64,000 nt of DNA from JTS-RE37 sp041743975 (GCA_041743975.1 JBGTLT010000069.1:62001-126000); one strand, 5' to 3'; positions 1-10,064 are shown, counted from the first letter of the stretch. Notes: generated from the letters alone by a model not told the origin. Numbers and translations are program-made.

Positions 1-1092
1 ACTGAGCAGGGCTGTTTCTGCAAAGGCACCTCCCGGGTTGTTTAGTTGCAACATATTCCGTGTAAACTGATAATGGTAACCATACTGTTCCGTCCGTAAT
101 TTTTGGGTTTGTATGTTATCATCCCCTTCCGAGGATTTGAGTACTTTTTCATCCTGTGGCAGCATGTCAAGGGATATGATATCGGGCCATCCATCGTGGT
201 TAATATCAGACACATCATTGCCCATGGAGAACCTGGTGGTTTGCCCAAAGTATTTTTTCATGGATTCGGTAAAGGTCCCATCCCCATTATTGAGGTAATA
301 ATAATCGTCTTCATGAAAATCGTTTCCCACGAAGATATCGGGATAGCCATCCTGGTTAAAATCGGAAACCGCCACTCCAAGCCCATACCCGTTTATACCT
401 CCATAAATCCCAGCCTCTTCACTGATGTCGGTAAATTTACCCCCGTCATTCCTCAATAATTTATCTCCTGTCTGATAGTTCCTTTCCAACCGAAGGTCGG
501 CCCTTCCAAAGGATTCCTGAGTATGGACCGCATGATTGAGCAGGTAGATGTCCAGGTCGCCGTCCAGGTCGAAATCCAGGAATGCTGCGGAAGAACTGTA
601 CGTTTCAAAGTCGAGCCTATAAGCTCCTGATTCTTCGGAAAAGACCCCATTGCCCTTGTTGATATAAAGTTCGTTATGGCCATTAAAACCATTGATGCCC
701 ACCACCGCACATACGTAGATATCGAGCAGGCCATCTCCGTTGATATCACCCATTACAGCCCCGGTATTCCAGCTGCTGTTGCCAGCTGTGCCTGATTTTT
801 CGGTAATATCTTCAAATTTAAGCCCACCCTTATTGAGATATAATTTATTCTTCACCTGATTGCCGGAAAAGAAAAGGTCTGGTAAGCCATCGTTATTGAT
901 ATCCCCCAGGGCTACACCGCCCCCGTTATAAAAATACAGGTAATCCAAAATATTAAGATCTTCAGTAGGGGTAACCGTATTCTCGAACAGGACCCCGGTT
1001 TCCCCTCCACCGGGGTTTCGGAACAATTTGCCTTCCTCAGAACACCCGGAGACTAAAAGGGCAAGGACGATAAATTGTATGGATTTTTTCAT
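1..1092 (-). CDS. FG-GAP/VCBS repeat lipoprotein with CRTAC1-like architecture (3' part outside window)
   Basis: This reading frame runs open from an ATG at 1092 to the window edge, giving the first 364 residues. The N-terminus is a short lipoprotein signal ending in a lipobox (VSGC, Cys16), so an exported, membrane-anchored protein is predicted. Calcium-loop repeats of the form DxNxDGxxD occur at regular spacing (for example DINNDGLPDLF, DINGDGLLDIY, DFDLDGDLDIY, DFNQDGYPDIF, DINHDGWPDII), the signature of FG-GAP/VCBS beta-propeller blades. The sequence is clearly paralogous to the next two genes and would be expected to continue with an ASPIC/UnbV domain. The family's substrate is not known; in Bacteroidota such genes often sit near SusC/SusD pairs. 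It is partial only because the window ends. Confidence 0.9.
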   Translation of the reverse strand, partial: MKKSIQFIVLALLVSGCSEEGKLFRNPGGGETGVLFENTVTPTEDLNILDYLYFYNGGGVALGDINNDGLPDLFFSGNQVKNKLYLNKGGLKFEDITEKSGTAGNSSWNTGAVMGDINGDGLLDIYVCAVVGINGFNGHNELYINKGNGVFSEESGAYRLDFETYSSSAAFLDFDLDGDLDIYLLNHAVHTQESFGRADLRLERNYQTGDKLLRNDGGKFTDISEEAGIYGGINGYGLGVAVSDFNQDGYPDIFVGNDFHEDDYYYLNNGDGTFTESMKKYFGQTTRFSMGNDVSDINHDGWPDIISLDMLPQDEKVLKSSEGDDNIQTQKLRTEQYGYHYQFTRNMLQLNNPGGAFAETALLS

Positions 1093-1159
1093 AATTAAGA
1101 ACAGTACGGCCGGTTGATTATGTGATTTGTTCCCGGTATTTACAGTGCAGAGGTCGATA

Positions 1160-4100
1160 TTAGTTATAGTTCAGTTCGTAAATCCTGGGTTTTGCATCGT
1201 TTATGGCGGCTATTATAAAGATTTTACCGTTTTTGTCTTTCATCTGTTTTAAATGTTTGATCTCCTCTTTAATAAAAAAACCACTGCTTTCATAGGGATC
1301 CCAGTTAAAGCCAAGTTTCCCATCTCCCAGCAATACATTCCCATAGCTGGCATCGAGTCGGGAATACTGGGGTTTGAATTCAAAATTATTACCTCCCATA
1401 ATTAGGTCAAGATGCCCGTCCTTATTAACATCGACACAGGTAATCCCACATACACAGGACAATTGTACCCTAAAAGGAAGTTCCTTTATGGTGAAGCGGC
1501 CACCTCCTTCGTTGACGGCAATCACAGATTGGGAGACCACCGCTTTTTTCATAATGGAGTTGTCAATAACTGCTTTCGGGAAAAGTTCACTGATGGTTTT
1601 ACGTGCATATTCCGATGCCTTCAGATTTTGTTTTTTCAAGGTGACCATCTGGGAGGTCAGCTCTTTTTTCTGATGCAGCGGATAGTCTTTTCCTTCGGAG
1701 GTTTGTGTAACGATCTGTTCTATTGTACCGTTATTATCAAAATCATTTACCCACATTTTCATCGGATTTTCCCGTGAGGGCTTATAGTGGAGGTTACTCC
1801 CCTGGTTCCCTAATATCAGGTCAGTGTCCCCGTCCCCGTCCAGATCGGCCGCCTCCACCGTATTCCACCAACCATCCAGGCTATCGAGGGTTGATGGTTG
1901 TTTGGATAACCTTCTTCCGGAATTCCCGTAGATTATGGGAGTCCCCCAATCAGAGACGGTTATCAGATCATTTTTACCATCCCCATCTATATCGGTCCAG
2001 ATGGCATCCGTTACCATACCGGCATCTTTAAGGTCATAAGCCAGGCGTTCCGTGGCTTCTTTAAAGGAGCCATTTCCAGTGTTTTCAAGGAATAGGTGGT
2101 CCGGGTTCGCCCCATAGGTCCCCACTACACTCCTGGATCCGATAAAAACATCCGTATCCCCATCTCCATCAAAATCCTGGGGTGCTATACTGGAAATATT
2201 TTTAAACGTAGCCGGTATCACTTCCGGAGATGGGGTAAAGTTGCCTTTCCCATCATTTAAGTACAACCGGGTGCGGTAAGTTTGTTCCTCCCCTACCTGA
2301 TTGCCCCCGCTCCCAACCATAAGGTCCATATCGGTATCCCCATCGGCATCAAAAAAGGCTGCCGCGGTATCTTCCAGTGCCTCATCCTTTTCAATGGCTT
2401 TTTGAATAGTCGCCTTTAGGATTCCATTCCCGCCATGGCGGTAGATCACTCCGGGGTAACCTTTAGCCCCTCCTATAAATACATCTTCATTGCCATCACC
2501 ATCCACATCAGCAACGGCCATGGCCGGGCCCTCCTGGGAAAGCAATTTGTAAATTAACCCTTCATAATCAAAATCGTTGTAATTATTTTCCCTGTGTGCC
2601 ATCAAGGGCGCATTCGGGAGTTCTTTCAGGTGGGTGGCCACCGGTAATTTTTTTGGAACATGGTAAGTATCCGCCGCATCCGAATGCTTTAGTCTGAGGA
2701 ATTGATCTGCTTTTACATCCGTAAGTTTCTGTGTCTGGTCATCCGGCCATATCACCCTCAGCGAATCCAGGGTCTGATGGGTTCCAAGGCCTATGGTCAT
2801 AATATAATCCATGGAGGACTGGAATCCGCGTGCCGGATTGAGTTCCTGTAATACCACGTTTGTACCATAGTATAACAACACGGAAGCCCCTATGGCAAAT
2901 TTGTTTTTTTCAGGCCCTTCCAGCTGAATTTTTATATAGTGGTTATCAGAGAATTCGTTGCCTTTGTTTTCATACACAAAGGCCACCATATTAACATTAT
3001 TGACCACAAGATCAAGGTCACCATCATTGTCGAGGTCCCCGTAAGCTGCCCCGTTGGACATACTGGGGATTTCAAAGCCCCATTCTTTATTGGCATTTGT
3101 AAATGTAATATCCCCATTATTCCGGTAAGCATAATTTGCCTGTGGCTTAACCGGCATTTTGTTAATGATGGAATCTATGGATTCCTTTTTTCCCGTCAAT
3201 GCCATTCTCTGTATGATATCATTGGCGAAAAAATCTACAAAATCCAGGTCTGTAAGATCATGGTTTATCCCATTGGTAACATAGATATCCCGAAGGCCAT
3301 CACTGTCCATATCAAAAAGAAGGCCCGCCCAGCTCCAGTCGGTTGCATCCACGCCACTGAAATAGGCCACTTCGGAAAAAGATCCATTACCGTTATTCAG
3401 CTGCAGCGTATTCTGGATGTACTGTTGATAGAAGTCTTTGCTCTGTTTTAGTTTAAAGACGTTGTACCCTTCAAATTCCATAACGGATTTTACCCTTTCA
3501 TCCGGTTCTGGCAACATATCCGTAATAAATATTTCGTTGTTTCCGTCATTGTTGATATCGGCAATATCAATACCCATTGCAGACAGGGAAAGGTGGGAAG
3601 TCCAGTTTTTGATTTCCTCCCGGAAACTCCCGTCCTTTTGGTTGATGTAGAGGTAATCCCTTTCATAAAAATCGTTGGAAACGTATATGTCCGGATACAG
3701 GTCCTTATTGAAGTCTGTTACAACTACGCCCAGTCCAAAACCTATCAGGCTGCCATAGATCCCGGCCTGTTCGCTGACATCGGTGAAATGGCCGCCATCA
3801 TTCCGAAGCAGCATGTCGCCCACCCCCTTGAAGATATCCGGGACACCCTCCCAATCCTGGGCGCGGATATCCCGCTGTTCGGCATAACCAAGGCTGCTGA
3901 CCGGAATGTTGCTATTGTTGAGGATGTAGGCATCAAGGTCTCCATCCTTGTCATAGTCAAAAAAGATAGCGTGTGTGGAAAATCCGGTTTTCGCCAGGTT
4001 GTATTCTTTCGCTTTTTCTGTAAATGTGAGATCACCATTATTGATATAGAGGTCATTGTCATGGTTGTTGCCCTCCATATTCCCGGCATTGCTCACGTAG

Positions 4101-4522
4101 ATATCCAGCAGACCGTCGGCATTGATATCCACCATGTTTACGCCGGTGGACCAGGGTTTATTTCCTTCTACCCCGGCTGCCGCTGTTATGTCTTCAAATT
4201 TGAGACCGCCTTTGTTAAGGTATAACTTGTTGGGTACCATATTACCTGTAAGATAGATATCTGCAAGGCCGTCATTGTTGATATCCCCGATTGCTACCCC
4301 CCCGCCGTTATAGAAATTCCGGTATTTGAATATATTGAAATCTTTCTGGTTGGCTATTTTATTGATAAATTCAATGCCGGTCTTTTCAGGAGGGAGCAGG
4401 GAGAAAAGTGTTGGTTTCACATTCGTCTCTGCCGTTTTGTTATCTTTATCTGCAGTACAGAAGCTGATTGGAAGCAACAATAACAGGGCCGCCATCTTCC
4501 CTTTCATTCTATGATTCATCAT
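1160..4522 (-). CDS. FG-GAP/VCBS repeat protein with ASPIC/UnbV domain (CRTAC1-like), exported
   Basis: The 1120-residue protein starts with a hydrophobic signal and a cysteine in a lipobox-like position (PISFC). Two blocks of FG-GAP repeats (about residues 50-530 and 660-1060) carry many DxDxDGxxD calcium loops such as DINNDGLADIY, DLDNDGDLDLV and DFDGDGDTDVF. Between them, at about residues 560-640, lies an ASPIC/UnbV-like segment (ARGFQSS...IGLGTHQTLDSLRVIWP). It is the middle of three tandem paralogues; the upstream gene ends only 5 bp away, which suggests co-transcription. The role is unknown; surface binding of carbohydrate or protein is an inference. Its start could also be the internal ATG at 4507, which leaves a more compact signal peptide. 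Confidence 0.92.
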   Translation of the reverse strand: MMNHRMKGKMAALLLLLPISFCTADKDNKTAETNVKPTLFSLLPPEKTGIEFINKIANQKDFNIFKYRNFYNGGGVAIGDINNDGLADIYLTGNMVPNKLYLNKGGLKFEDITAAAGVEGNKPWSTGVNMVDINADGLLDIYVSNAGNMEGNNHDNDLYINNGDLTFTEKAKEYNLAKTGFSTHAIFFDYDKDGDLDAYILNNSNIPVSSLGYAEQRDIRAQDWEGVPDIFKGVGDMLLRNDGGHFTDVSEQAGIYGSLIGFGLGVVVTDFNKDLYPDIYVSNDFYERDYLYINQKDGSFREEIKNWTSHLSLSAMGIDIADINNDGNNEIFITDMLPEPDERVKSVMEFEGYNVFKLKQSKDFYQQYIQNTLQLNNGNGSFSEVAYFSGVDATDWSWAGLLFDMDSDGLRDIYVTNGINHDLTDLDFVDFFANDIIQRMALTGKKESIDSIINKMPVKPQANYAYRNNGDITFTNANKEWGFEIPSMSNGAAYGDLDNDGDLDLVVNNVNMVAFVYENKGNEFSDNHYIKIQLEGPEKNKFAIGASVLLYYGTNVVLQELNPARGFQSSMDYIMTIGLGTHQTLDSLRVIWPDDQTQKLTDVKADQFLRLKHSDAADTYHVPKKLPVATHLKELPNAPLMAHRENNYNDFDYEGLIYKLLSQEGPAMAVADVDGDGNEDVFIGGAKGYPGVIYRHGGNGILKATIQKAIEKDEALEDTAAAFFDADGDTDMDLMVGSGGNQVGEEQTYRTRLYLNDGKGNFTPSPEVIPATFKNISSIAPQDFDGDGDTDVFIGSRSVVGTYGANPDHLFLENTGNGSFKEATERLAYDLKDAGMVTDAIWTDIDGDGKNDLITVSDWGTPIIYGNSGRRLSKQPSTLDSLDGWWNTVEAADLDGDGDTDLILGNQGSNLHYKPSRENPMKMWVNDFDNNGTIEQIVTQTSEGKDYPLHQKKELTSQMVTLKKQNLKASEYARKTISELFPKAVIDNSIMKKAVVSQSVIAVNEGGGRFTIKELPFRVQLSCVCGITCVDVNKDGHLDLIMGGNNFEFKPQYSRLDASYGNVLLGDGKLGFNWDPYESSGFFIKEEIKHLKQMKDKNGKIFIIAAINDAKPRIYELNYN

Positions 4523-4527
4523 ATTTC

Positions 4528-7500
4528 CTACTCGTTCTTTTTTACTAAAAATACCGGATTACCGTTATTTATGGAAACCATGTAGTAATCATTGTTCCCA
4601 CGCCTTATTTTTTGTATATGCCTGGCAGGTCCGGAAATATTTAAATGTGGTTGTTCTGCCCAATAAAACAGGCCTTTTGGGTTATTTAGCAAAACTAAGC
4701 CATGCAGGGCATCCATCCTACCCAATTGGGTGCTTATTTCATCCACATTACCAACAATTAACAAATCCTTATAACCATCCTCATTAAAGTCGTCCACCGC
4801 AATGTCCCATATTACGGAGGTCTGGGCTATGGGAGGTAATTTGTGGGATGTAAAATTACCGGATCCGTCATTTTCAAAATAGAGGCTGGCCAGCTCCACC
4901 ACTTTTTTCCGTGAAGCTGCTTCCAACGAATTCTTACCAAAGAGTTCAGCAACTGAAGCATTGGCAAAATCCTCATAGGAAAGGAATTGTTTATTTAAAA
5001 AGGGCATTTGTTTTGCGAGTTCATCTTTGGATGCAAAAGGGGTTTCGGTATGATTGTGGAAATAGGTAACAAGGGATTCCACTGTTCCATTGGAATCAAA
5101 ATCCTTTCGGTACAGGGAGACCGGTTTTTCCACGGTGGCCTGAAGCTTGCTGTTGAGGCCCCAGTTACCGGCAACGAGATCCAGGTCACCATCCTGGTCA
5201 AAATCATCCGCAACTATTGTATTCCACCAACCATGGGTGGCTTCAAGCCCGTTACCGGTCTGGCGTTCGAGCTTAGTGCCATCATTCAGGTAAATGGCAA
5301 TGGGCATCCAATATCCAACAGCGATAAGATCCTTATACCCGTTCGCATCGAGATCAACCCAAATAAAATCCCTGACGTTCCCCAGGCTTTTAAAGTCTGG
5401 CGATACAGTTGCGGTAACATCTGTAAAGGATCCGGTCCCATCATTCCGGAACAGATACTGTTGCGGGGATTCGCCAAACTTCCAGGGCACCTGGTCCGAA
5501 GAAATGGTAATATCCAGGTCACCATCATTATCTATATCAACAGCTGCTACTTTTGACGAATGGATGGCATTATTTGCAAATTGGGTCGTGTCTTTTTGAT
5601 AGATTCCCCCCTGGTTGATATACAATCTGGGGAGCAATGGCGTCCCATTGCGGAACTCATTGCCCCCGCTGACCACGAGGAGGTCCTGGCTCATATCACC
5701 GTTGGCATCAAAAAAAACATGGGAAATATCTTCACTGATGGCATCTTTGGCAAACAGCTCCTCCTGTACACCTGAAAAAGCACCATTGGTTTCCTGGAGA
5801 TACAGGGCTGAAGCTTGCCCCTTGGCGCCCCCGATAAACAGGTCATCCAGGCCATCATCATTTACATCACCCACTGAAATACCGGGGCCGTTATTGGAAT
5901 TTGCAAAAGGGACCAACGGATCCCTGTTGAACTCCAGGGTAGCTGTCTCTTTATGGGCAAAGGGAATAAAAGCGGGAACAGCGGCAAGGTAATCTGCATT
6001 TGGCATTTTGCTGTTTTGATAATAGTCACCTGTGGCGTTTTTGCTATCCAGTAACAGGCGTTGACCCGACCTTACATCCCGCAGGGTTTGAAATTTTCCG
6101 TTCGGCCAGACAACGCATACAGAATCGGCAGTTGTTTGTTCCCCCAAACCGAACAGGAGGGTGTTCGGAACAGCCGACAGATACCCCCGGGTGCTAAAAT
6201 TTTCCTGGCTAAATACAGATCCCCCTTTATATACCAACACCCTGGCTCCAACGCCAAACGGGTTTTCCGCATCACCTTTGAAACCCAATTGCAGAAAATT
6301 ATGGGCGGTAATTTTATCCTGGCGGTTTTCCATGACATACGCCTCCTCGTCTATATTATTGACCACAATATCCAGGTCCCCGTCATTGTCCAGATCGGCA
6401 TAGGCACACCCGTTGCTGAAGGAATTTTCAGGGGCGAGCCATTCGTTGGATACATTGGAAAAGGTAAGGTCGCCGTTATTCCTGAACATATAATTGGCAA
6501 CTTTTTTTTGGGGCATTTCCCTGATAAAGGCCATATCTTCGGGCTTCATTCCATTTTCGATCCGCTTTTGGATGTTTTTATTCGCTATAAAATTGATATA
6601 ATCCATATCATTGGTAGCACCTTTGATGCCATTCGAAACAAACAGGTCTTTGTACCCATCGTTGTCAAAATCTGCAATAAGGGGTCCCCAGGACCATTCC
6701 GTTGCTGAAATACCGGCAAGTTGCCCTATTTCACTGAAATTCCCCCCTCCCAGATTCAAATGGAGGGTGTTTTGCATATATTGAGGGGCATAACCGTTTC
6801 TGAGGTAATTGGCATAGGTGGAATACGGGTATTCCTGCCCTGAAGTTTTATAGGTTTTAAGGTCTTCCGGTAGCATATCCACTGATATGATATCATTTTT
6901 CCCATCATTATTGATGTCCGCAATGTCATTCCCCATGGAGTAATGTGTGGTATGGCCTAATTTCCGGTCATCCGCTGAAATGACTTCAGTAAACGTCCCG
7001 TCCCCCTGATTGTGGTAGAGGTAGTCGTTCTCAAAAAAGTCATTCCCGACATAAATATCCGGATAGCCATCGTTATTGAGATCACTGATTGCAAGGCCAA
7101 GGCCGTAGCCGATCTTACCCTGGAATATCCCTGCACTTGCGGAGACATCTTCAAATCTGCCATTGTCATTTCGGTAGAGCCTGTCGCCTGAAAGTGCATC
7201 GGGTACCTTTCGCTGGTCCCCTTTCCCGTATGTTCGGTTAGGGTGAACGGAATGGTTCATCAGGAACATATCCAGATCCCCATCCAGATCATAGTCGAAA
7301 AAAGCTGCCTGGGTGGAAAAACCCGAAAAATCGAGGTTATAGGCTGCTGCTGATTCGACGAAGACCGGGATGCCCTGTTTGTTAATACCCTGATTTACAT
7401 ACAGTAAGTTATGGCAATTTGCAGGGCCCAAATTTCCCACTTTGCAAATGTAAATGTCCAGCAGGCCATCGTGGTTAATATCCACGTGCGTCACCCCCGT

Positions 7501-7833
7501 AGTCCAATTCCCCGTGTTATTGATATTTGATGCGAGGGTGGTGTCTTCAAACTTGAAATCCCCACGGTTGAGGTATATTTTATCTTCCCCCTGGTTGGAT
7601 GTAAAATAGAGGTCTGCAAGGCCGTCATTGTTAAAATCTGCGGCTGCTACCCCTGCGCCGTTATAGTAATACAGATATGTTAATATATTCAGTTCCGGGG
7701 TATTGGTAAGCGTATTTTTAAAATGGATGCCGGTAAACGATGCGGGAAGTTGCTTAAAGTTTATTTCCGGGTTGGTATCGCAGGCGGAAATGATCAGTAA
7801 CAGTGTTAACAAAAGACCCCAAAACCTTATCAT
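4528..7833 (-). CDS. FG-GAP/VCBS repeat lipoprotein with ASPIC/UnbV domain (CRTAC1-like)
   Basis: The 1101-residue protein has a clear lipoprotein signal (LLLTLLLIISAC, Cys18). Calcium loops typical of VCBS/FG-GAP blades are spread over the length (DFNNDGLADLY, DINHDGLLDIY, DLDGDLDMF, DVNDDGLDDLF, DIDNDGDLDITI). An ASPIC/UnbV-like segment is near residues 550-620 (STRGYLSAVPNTLLFGLGEQ...CVVWPNGK). It is the first gene of the three-paralogue series on this strand and so probably sits next to the promoter, divergent from the symporter gene. The three proteins align over their whole length, indicating tandem duplication followed by divergence. The function of the family in Bacteroidota is unproven. 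Confidence 0.92.
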   Translation of the reverse strand: MIRFWGLLLTLLLIISACDTNPEINFKQLPASFTGIHFKNTLTNTPELNILTYLYYYNGAGVAAADFNNDGLADLYFTSNQGEDKIYLNRGDFKFEDTTLASNINNTGNWTTGVTHVDINHDGLLDIYICKVGNLGPANCHNLLYVNQGINKQGIPVFVESAAAYNLDFSGFSTQAAFFDYDLDGDLDMFLMNHSVHPNRTYGKGDQRKVPDALSGDRLYRNDNGRFEDVSASAGIFQGKIGYGLGLAISDLNNDGYPDIYVGNDFFENDYLYHNQGDGTFTEVISADDRKLGHTTHYSMGNDIADINNDGKNDIISVDMLPEDLKTYKTSGQEYPYSTYANYLRNGYAPQYMQNTLHLNLGGGNFSEIGQLAGISATEWSWGPLIADFDNDGYKDLFVSNGIKGATNDMDYINFIANKNIQKRIENGMKPEDMAFIREMPQKKVANYMFRNNGDLTFSNVSNEWLAPENSFSNGCAYADLDNDGDLDIVVNNIDEEAYVMENRQDKITAHNFLQLGFKGDAENPFGVGARVLVYKGGSVFSQENFSTRGYLSAVPNTLLFGLGEQTTADSVCVVWPNGKFQTLRDVRSGQRLLLDSKNATGDYYQNSKMPNADYLAAVPAFIPFAHKETATLEFNRDPLVPFANSNNGPGISVGDVNDDGLDDLFIGGAKGQASALYLQETNGAFSGVQEELFAKDAISEDISHVFFDANGDMSQDLLVVSGGNEFRNGTPLLPRLYINQGGIYQKDTTQFANNAIHSSKVAAVDIDNDGDLDITISSDQVPWKFGESPQQYLFRNDGTGSFTDVTATVSPDFKSLGNVRDFIWVDLDANGYKDLIAVGYWMPIAIYLNDGTKLERQTGNGLEATHGWWNTIVADDFDQDGDLDLVAGNWGLNSKLQATVEKPVSLYRKDFDSNGTVESLVTYFHNHTETPFASKDELAKQMPFLNKQFLSYEDFANASVAELFGKNSLEAASRKKVVELASLYFENDGSGNFTSHKLPPIAQTSVIWDIAVDDFNEDGYKDLLIVGNVDEISTQLGRMDALHGLVLLNNPKGLFYWAEQPHLNISGPARHIQKIRRGNNDYYMVSINNGNPVFLVKKNE

Positions 7834-7900
7834 TGCCTACTTCAGATAGGGGCACAAGATAAATAAACTTTCAGGAACCTGGAAGGGCCAGCGGGTTAAT

Positions 7901-7948
7901 CTTTCCTTAAACCAAAGGTCTGAACTTTCCTTAAACCAAAGGCCTGAA
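7901..7948. repeat. Two tandem 24-bp units in the divergent intergenic region
   Basis: The unit beginning CTTTCCTTAAACCAAAGG occurs twice in direct succession, at 7901-7924 and 7925-7948, differing at one position (T/C). Each unit contains a small inverted motif (CTTT...AAAG). The pair lies between the divergent starts of the VCBS gene (7833) and the symporter gene (8061), so a regulator-binding role is possible but not shown. A weak TATCTTGT box for the VCBS operon is at 7854-7861 and a TATATTTA box for the symporter at 8025-8032. Confidence 0.55.
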
Positions 7949-8060
7949 GAGGCTTTCCGCACCGTATGCCAGGTCCATTATGTTATTATTTATATCACAC
8001 CACTGATTTTCACAAATAATCCAATATATTTAGGGATAATATCAACCAAATTAATCTGAA

Positions 8061-9713
8061 ATGATAGGGATCATATCTTTTGTTGGCTTTACCTTATTGG
8101 TAGGCGTCATCGCCTATTTGTCCACACGAAAAACCGATGAATCTTCGGCAGATGGTTATTTTCTTGCCGGCCGAAGCCTGACGGCAGGCGTCATCGCAGG
8201 ATCTCTTTTACTGACGAACTTATCTACCGAGCAAATAGTTGGACTTAATGGCAGTGCCTATACTGATGGGTTGTCTGTTATGGCTTGGGAGACCCTGGCT
8301 GCCATAGCAATGGTTGTGACTGCAATTTTCCTGCTGCCACGTTATTTAAAAGGGGGCTTAACAACCATTCCGCAATTTTTGTCGGAGCGATTTGACCTGG
8401 CTACGAAAACCATTACCTCCGCACTATTTCTTACCGGATATGTGGTCGTGCTGCTTCCGGTGATCCTCTATTCTGGTTCTGTATTTATCAGTGGAACCTT
8501 TAACGTCCCTGAGTTACTTGATGTTTCCTCAGACACTGCATTGGTCATCTGTATCTGGGCCATTGGGATTGTTGGATCCATCTATGCGGTATTCGGAGGA
8601 TTAAAAGCTGTGGCAGTATCGGATAGTATCAATGCAATCGGACTGATTATAGGGGGGCTATTGATTCCTGTTTTTGGATTGATGGCCATTGGGGATGGCA
8701 GTGTTTTGGAAGGTCTCGATAATTTAATTTCAGCTAATCCGGAGAGATTTGATTCGACAGGTGAAACAGGACAGGAGGTTCCCTTTTCCACTATATTCAC
8801 GGGAATGATGCTGGTGCAGCTTTTTTATTGGGGAACCAACCAACAGATTATTCAACGTGCCCTTGGGGCAAAGAACCTGGCAGAAGGTCAAAAGGGATTG
8901 TTGCTGGCGTCATTTTTAAAGATTTTAGGGCCGATAATCCTTGTTTTACCGGGCATGATTGCCTATCATTATTTTGAGGGTGGTCTGGCAACCAGTGACC
9001 TGGCCTATCCGGAACTGGTGCGTGCCGTATTACCCGGCCCCATGGTAGGATTTTTCGCTGCTGTTATTTTTGGTGCCATTTTAAGTTCCTTCAATAGTGT
9101 GCTGAACAGTTCCGTCACGTTATTTGGTATAGATATTTACAAACAACACATACGAAAGGATGCCTCTGAGAAAACCGTTGTAAAATATGGTAAAATATTT
9201 GGGGTTTGCCTGGCCCTGGCATCTATGTTCATAGCACCGCTCATTAAAGATGCAGGGAGTTTATTTGCCTACCTCCAGGAGGTAAATGGGATTTATAGTA
9301 TCCCGATACTAACCATTATTGTGGTCGGTTACCTGACCAAGAGGGTCCCTGCTATCGCCGCGAAAATAGGGATATTGATGGGTTCCGGCCTTTATATTAT
9401 CAGCCAGTTTCTAATCGGCCCCAACAGAGTTGCAAATGCCGTTGAAGCGGCCAAAGCCTCCGGAGTCACGGATGAGGAGGCTTTAAGACTGGTGGCGGCA
9501 GACGCTTACCCCCATTATTTGCATATCATGGCAATCCTGTTTTTACTGAATGCAGGGATTATGTTATTGATTGGTAAATTTTATCCCAGGGCCATTCCGT
9601 ATGAACAGCAATATACCCGGCAAGTTGAAATTACGCCTTACAAATATGTAAAGCAGGTTGGTATAGGTGTGGTGCTGACTGTGGTTTGTATTTACATTTA
9701 TTTCGCGAAGTAG
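8061..9713 (+). CDS. Sodium:solute symporter family (SSS/SGLT) transporter
   Basis: The 550-residue protein is hydrophobic throughout, with about 13-14 predicted membrane segments. It has the SSS family look: N-terminal helix, then ADGYFLAGRSLTAGVIAGSL, and a conserved region around TNQQIIQRALGAKNLAEGQKG. Members import sugars, sialic acid, amino acids or vitamins with sodium. The gene is convergent with xylA-xylB, and flavobacterial sugar loci often carry such a symporter, so a sugar substrate (possibly xylose) is inferred but not proven. The stop codon is immediately followed by the short palindromic repeats described next. Confidence 0.9.
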   Translation: MIGIISFVGFTLLVGVIAYLSTRKTDESSADGYFLAGRSLTAGVIAGSLLLTNLSTEQIVGLNGSAYTDGLSVMAWETLAAIAMVVTAIFLLPRYLKGGLTTIPQFLSERFDLATKTITSALFLTGYVVVLLPVILYSGSVFISGTFNVPELLDVSSDTALVICIWAIGIVGSIYAVFGGLKAVAVSDSINAIGLIIGGLLIPVFGLMAIGDGSVLEGLDNLISANPERFDSTGETGQEVPFSTIFTGMMLVQLFYWGTNQQIIQRALGAKNLAEGQKGLLLASFLKILGPIILVLPGMIAYHYFEGGLATSDLAYPELVRAVLPGPMVGFFAAVIFGAILSSFNSVLNSSVTLFGIDIYKQHIRKDASEKTVVKYGKIFGVCLALASMFIAPLIKDAGSLFAYLQEVNGIYSIPILTIIVVGYLTKRVPAIAAKIGILMGSGLYIISQFLIGPNRVANAVEAAKASGVTDEEALRLVAADAYPHYLHIMAILFLLNAGIMLLIGKFYPRAIPYEQQYTRQVEITPYKYVKQVGIGVVLTVVCIYIYFAK

Positions 9714-9718
9714 GGTGT

Positions 9719-10028
9719 TCCTTCACTTCGTTCAGGATAACAAAGGGGCGTTTTGTTCAGAAAGGCACAGGGGGTGCTGCGTTCAGGATGGCACAGGAGC
9801 GTTGCGTTCTCCGTTCACTACGATTTGGAAGACAAAGGGCAATAGACCCGCAATTGTCACCCCGACCGTAAGTGGGATCGGGATCCCTCTTCTGGTTGCT
9901 TATTACCCCCATTGGATCCTTCACTTCGTTCAGGATGACAAGGGGGGGTATTGTTCAGGATGACAAGGGGGGGTATTGTTCAGGATGACAAAGGGGTGTG
10001 TTGTTCAGGATGACAAGATGGACGCTTT
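9719..10028. repeat. Short palindromic repeat array (encodes 'CHPERSEG' on the opposite strand), left block
   Basis: Several copies of a motif reading TTCACTTCGTTCAGGATGAC followed by a G-run occupy the stretch between the symporter stop and the GIY-YIG gene. Good copies are at 9719-9748 and 9914-9947; degenerate ones lie between. From 9929 the core TTCAGGATGACAAGG recurs at 9929, 9954, 9979 and 10004, an exact 25-bp tandem period. The full unit folds as an imperfect hairpin (ATCCT...AGGAT arms plus an inner AC/GT pair around a TTC loop). The same repeat lies on the other side of the nuclease gene in the same orientation. This gene-free stretch of about 380 bp holds nothing else I recognise apart from the hairpin at 10065. 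Confidence 0.85.
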
Positions 10029-10064
10029 ATTCAGTTTCACAAAGAACATTTTAGGGTAAAGAAT

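Noticed and set aside
9929..10028. CRISPR-like regular spacing
   Set aside because: The 25-bp period has no unique spacers; the units are contiguous copies of the same short repeat and no cas genes are near.
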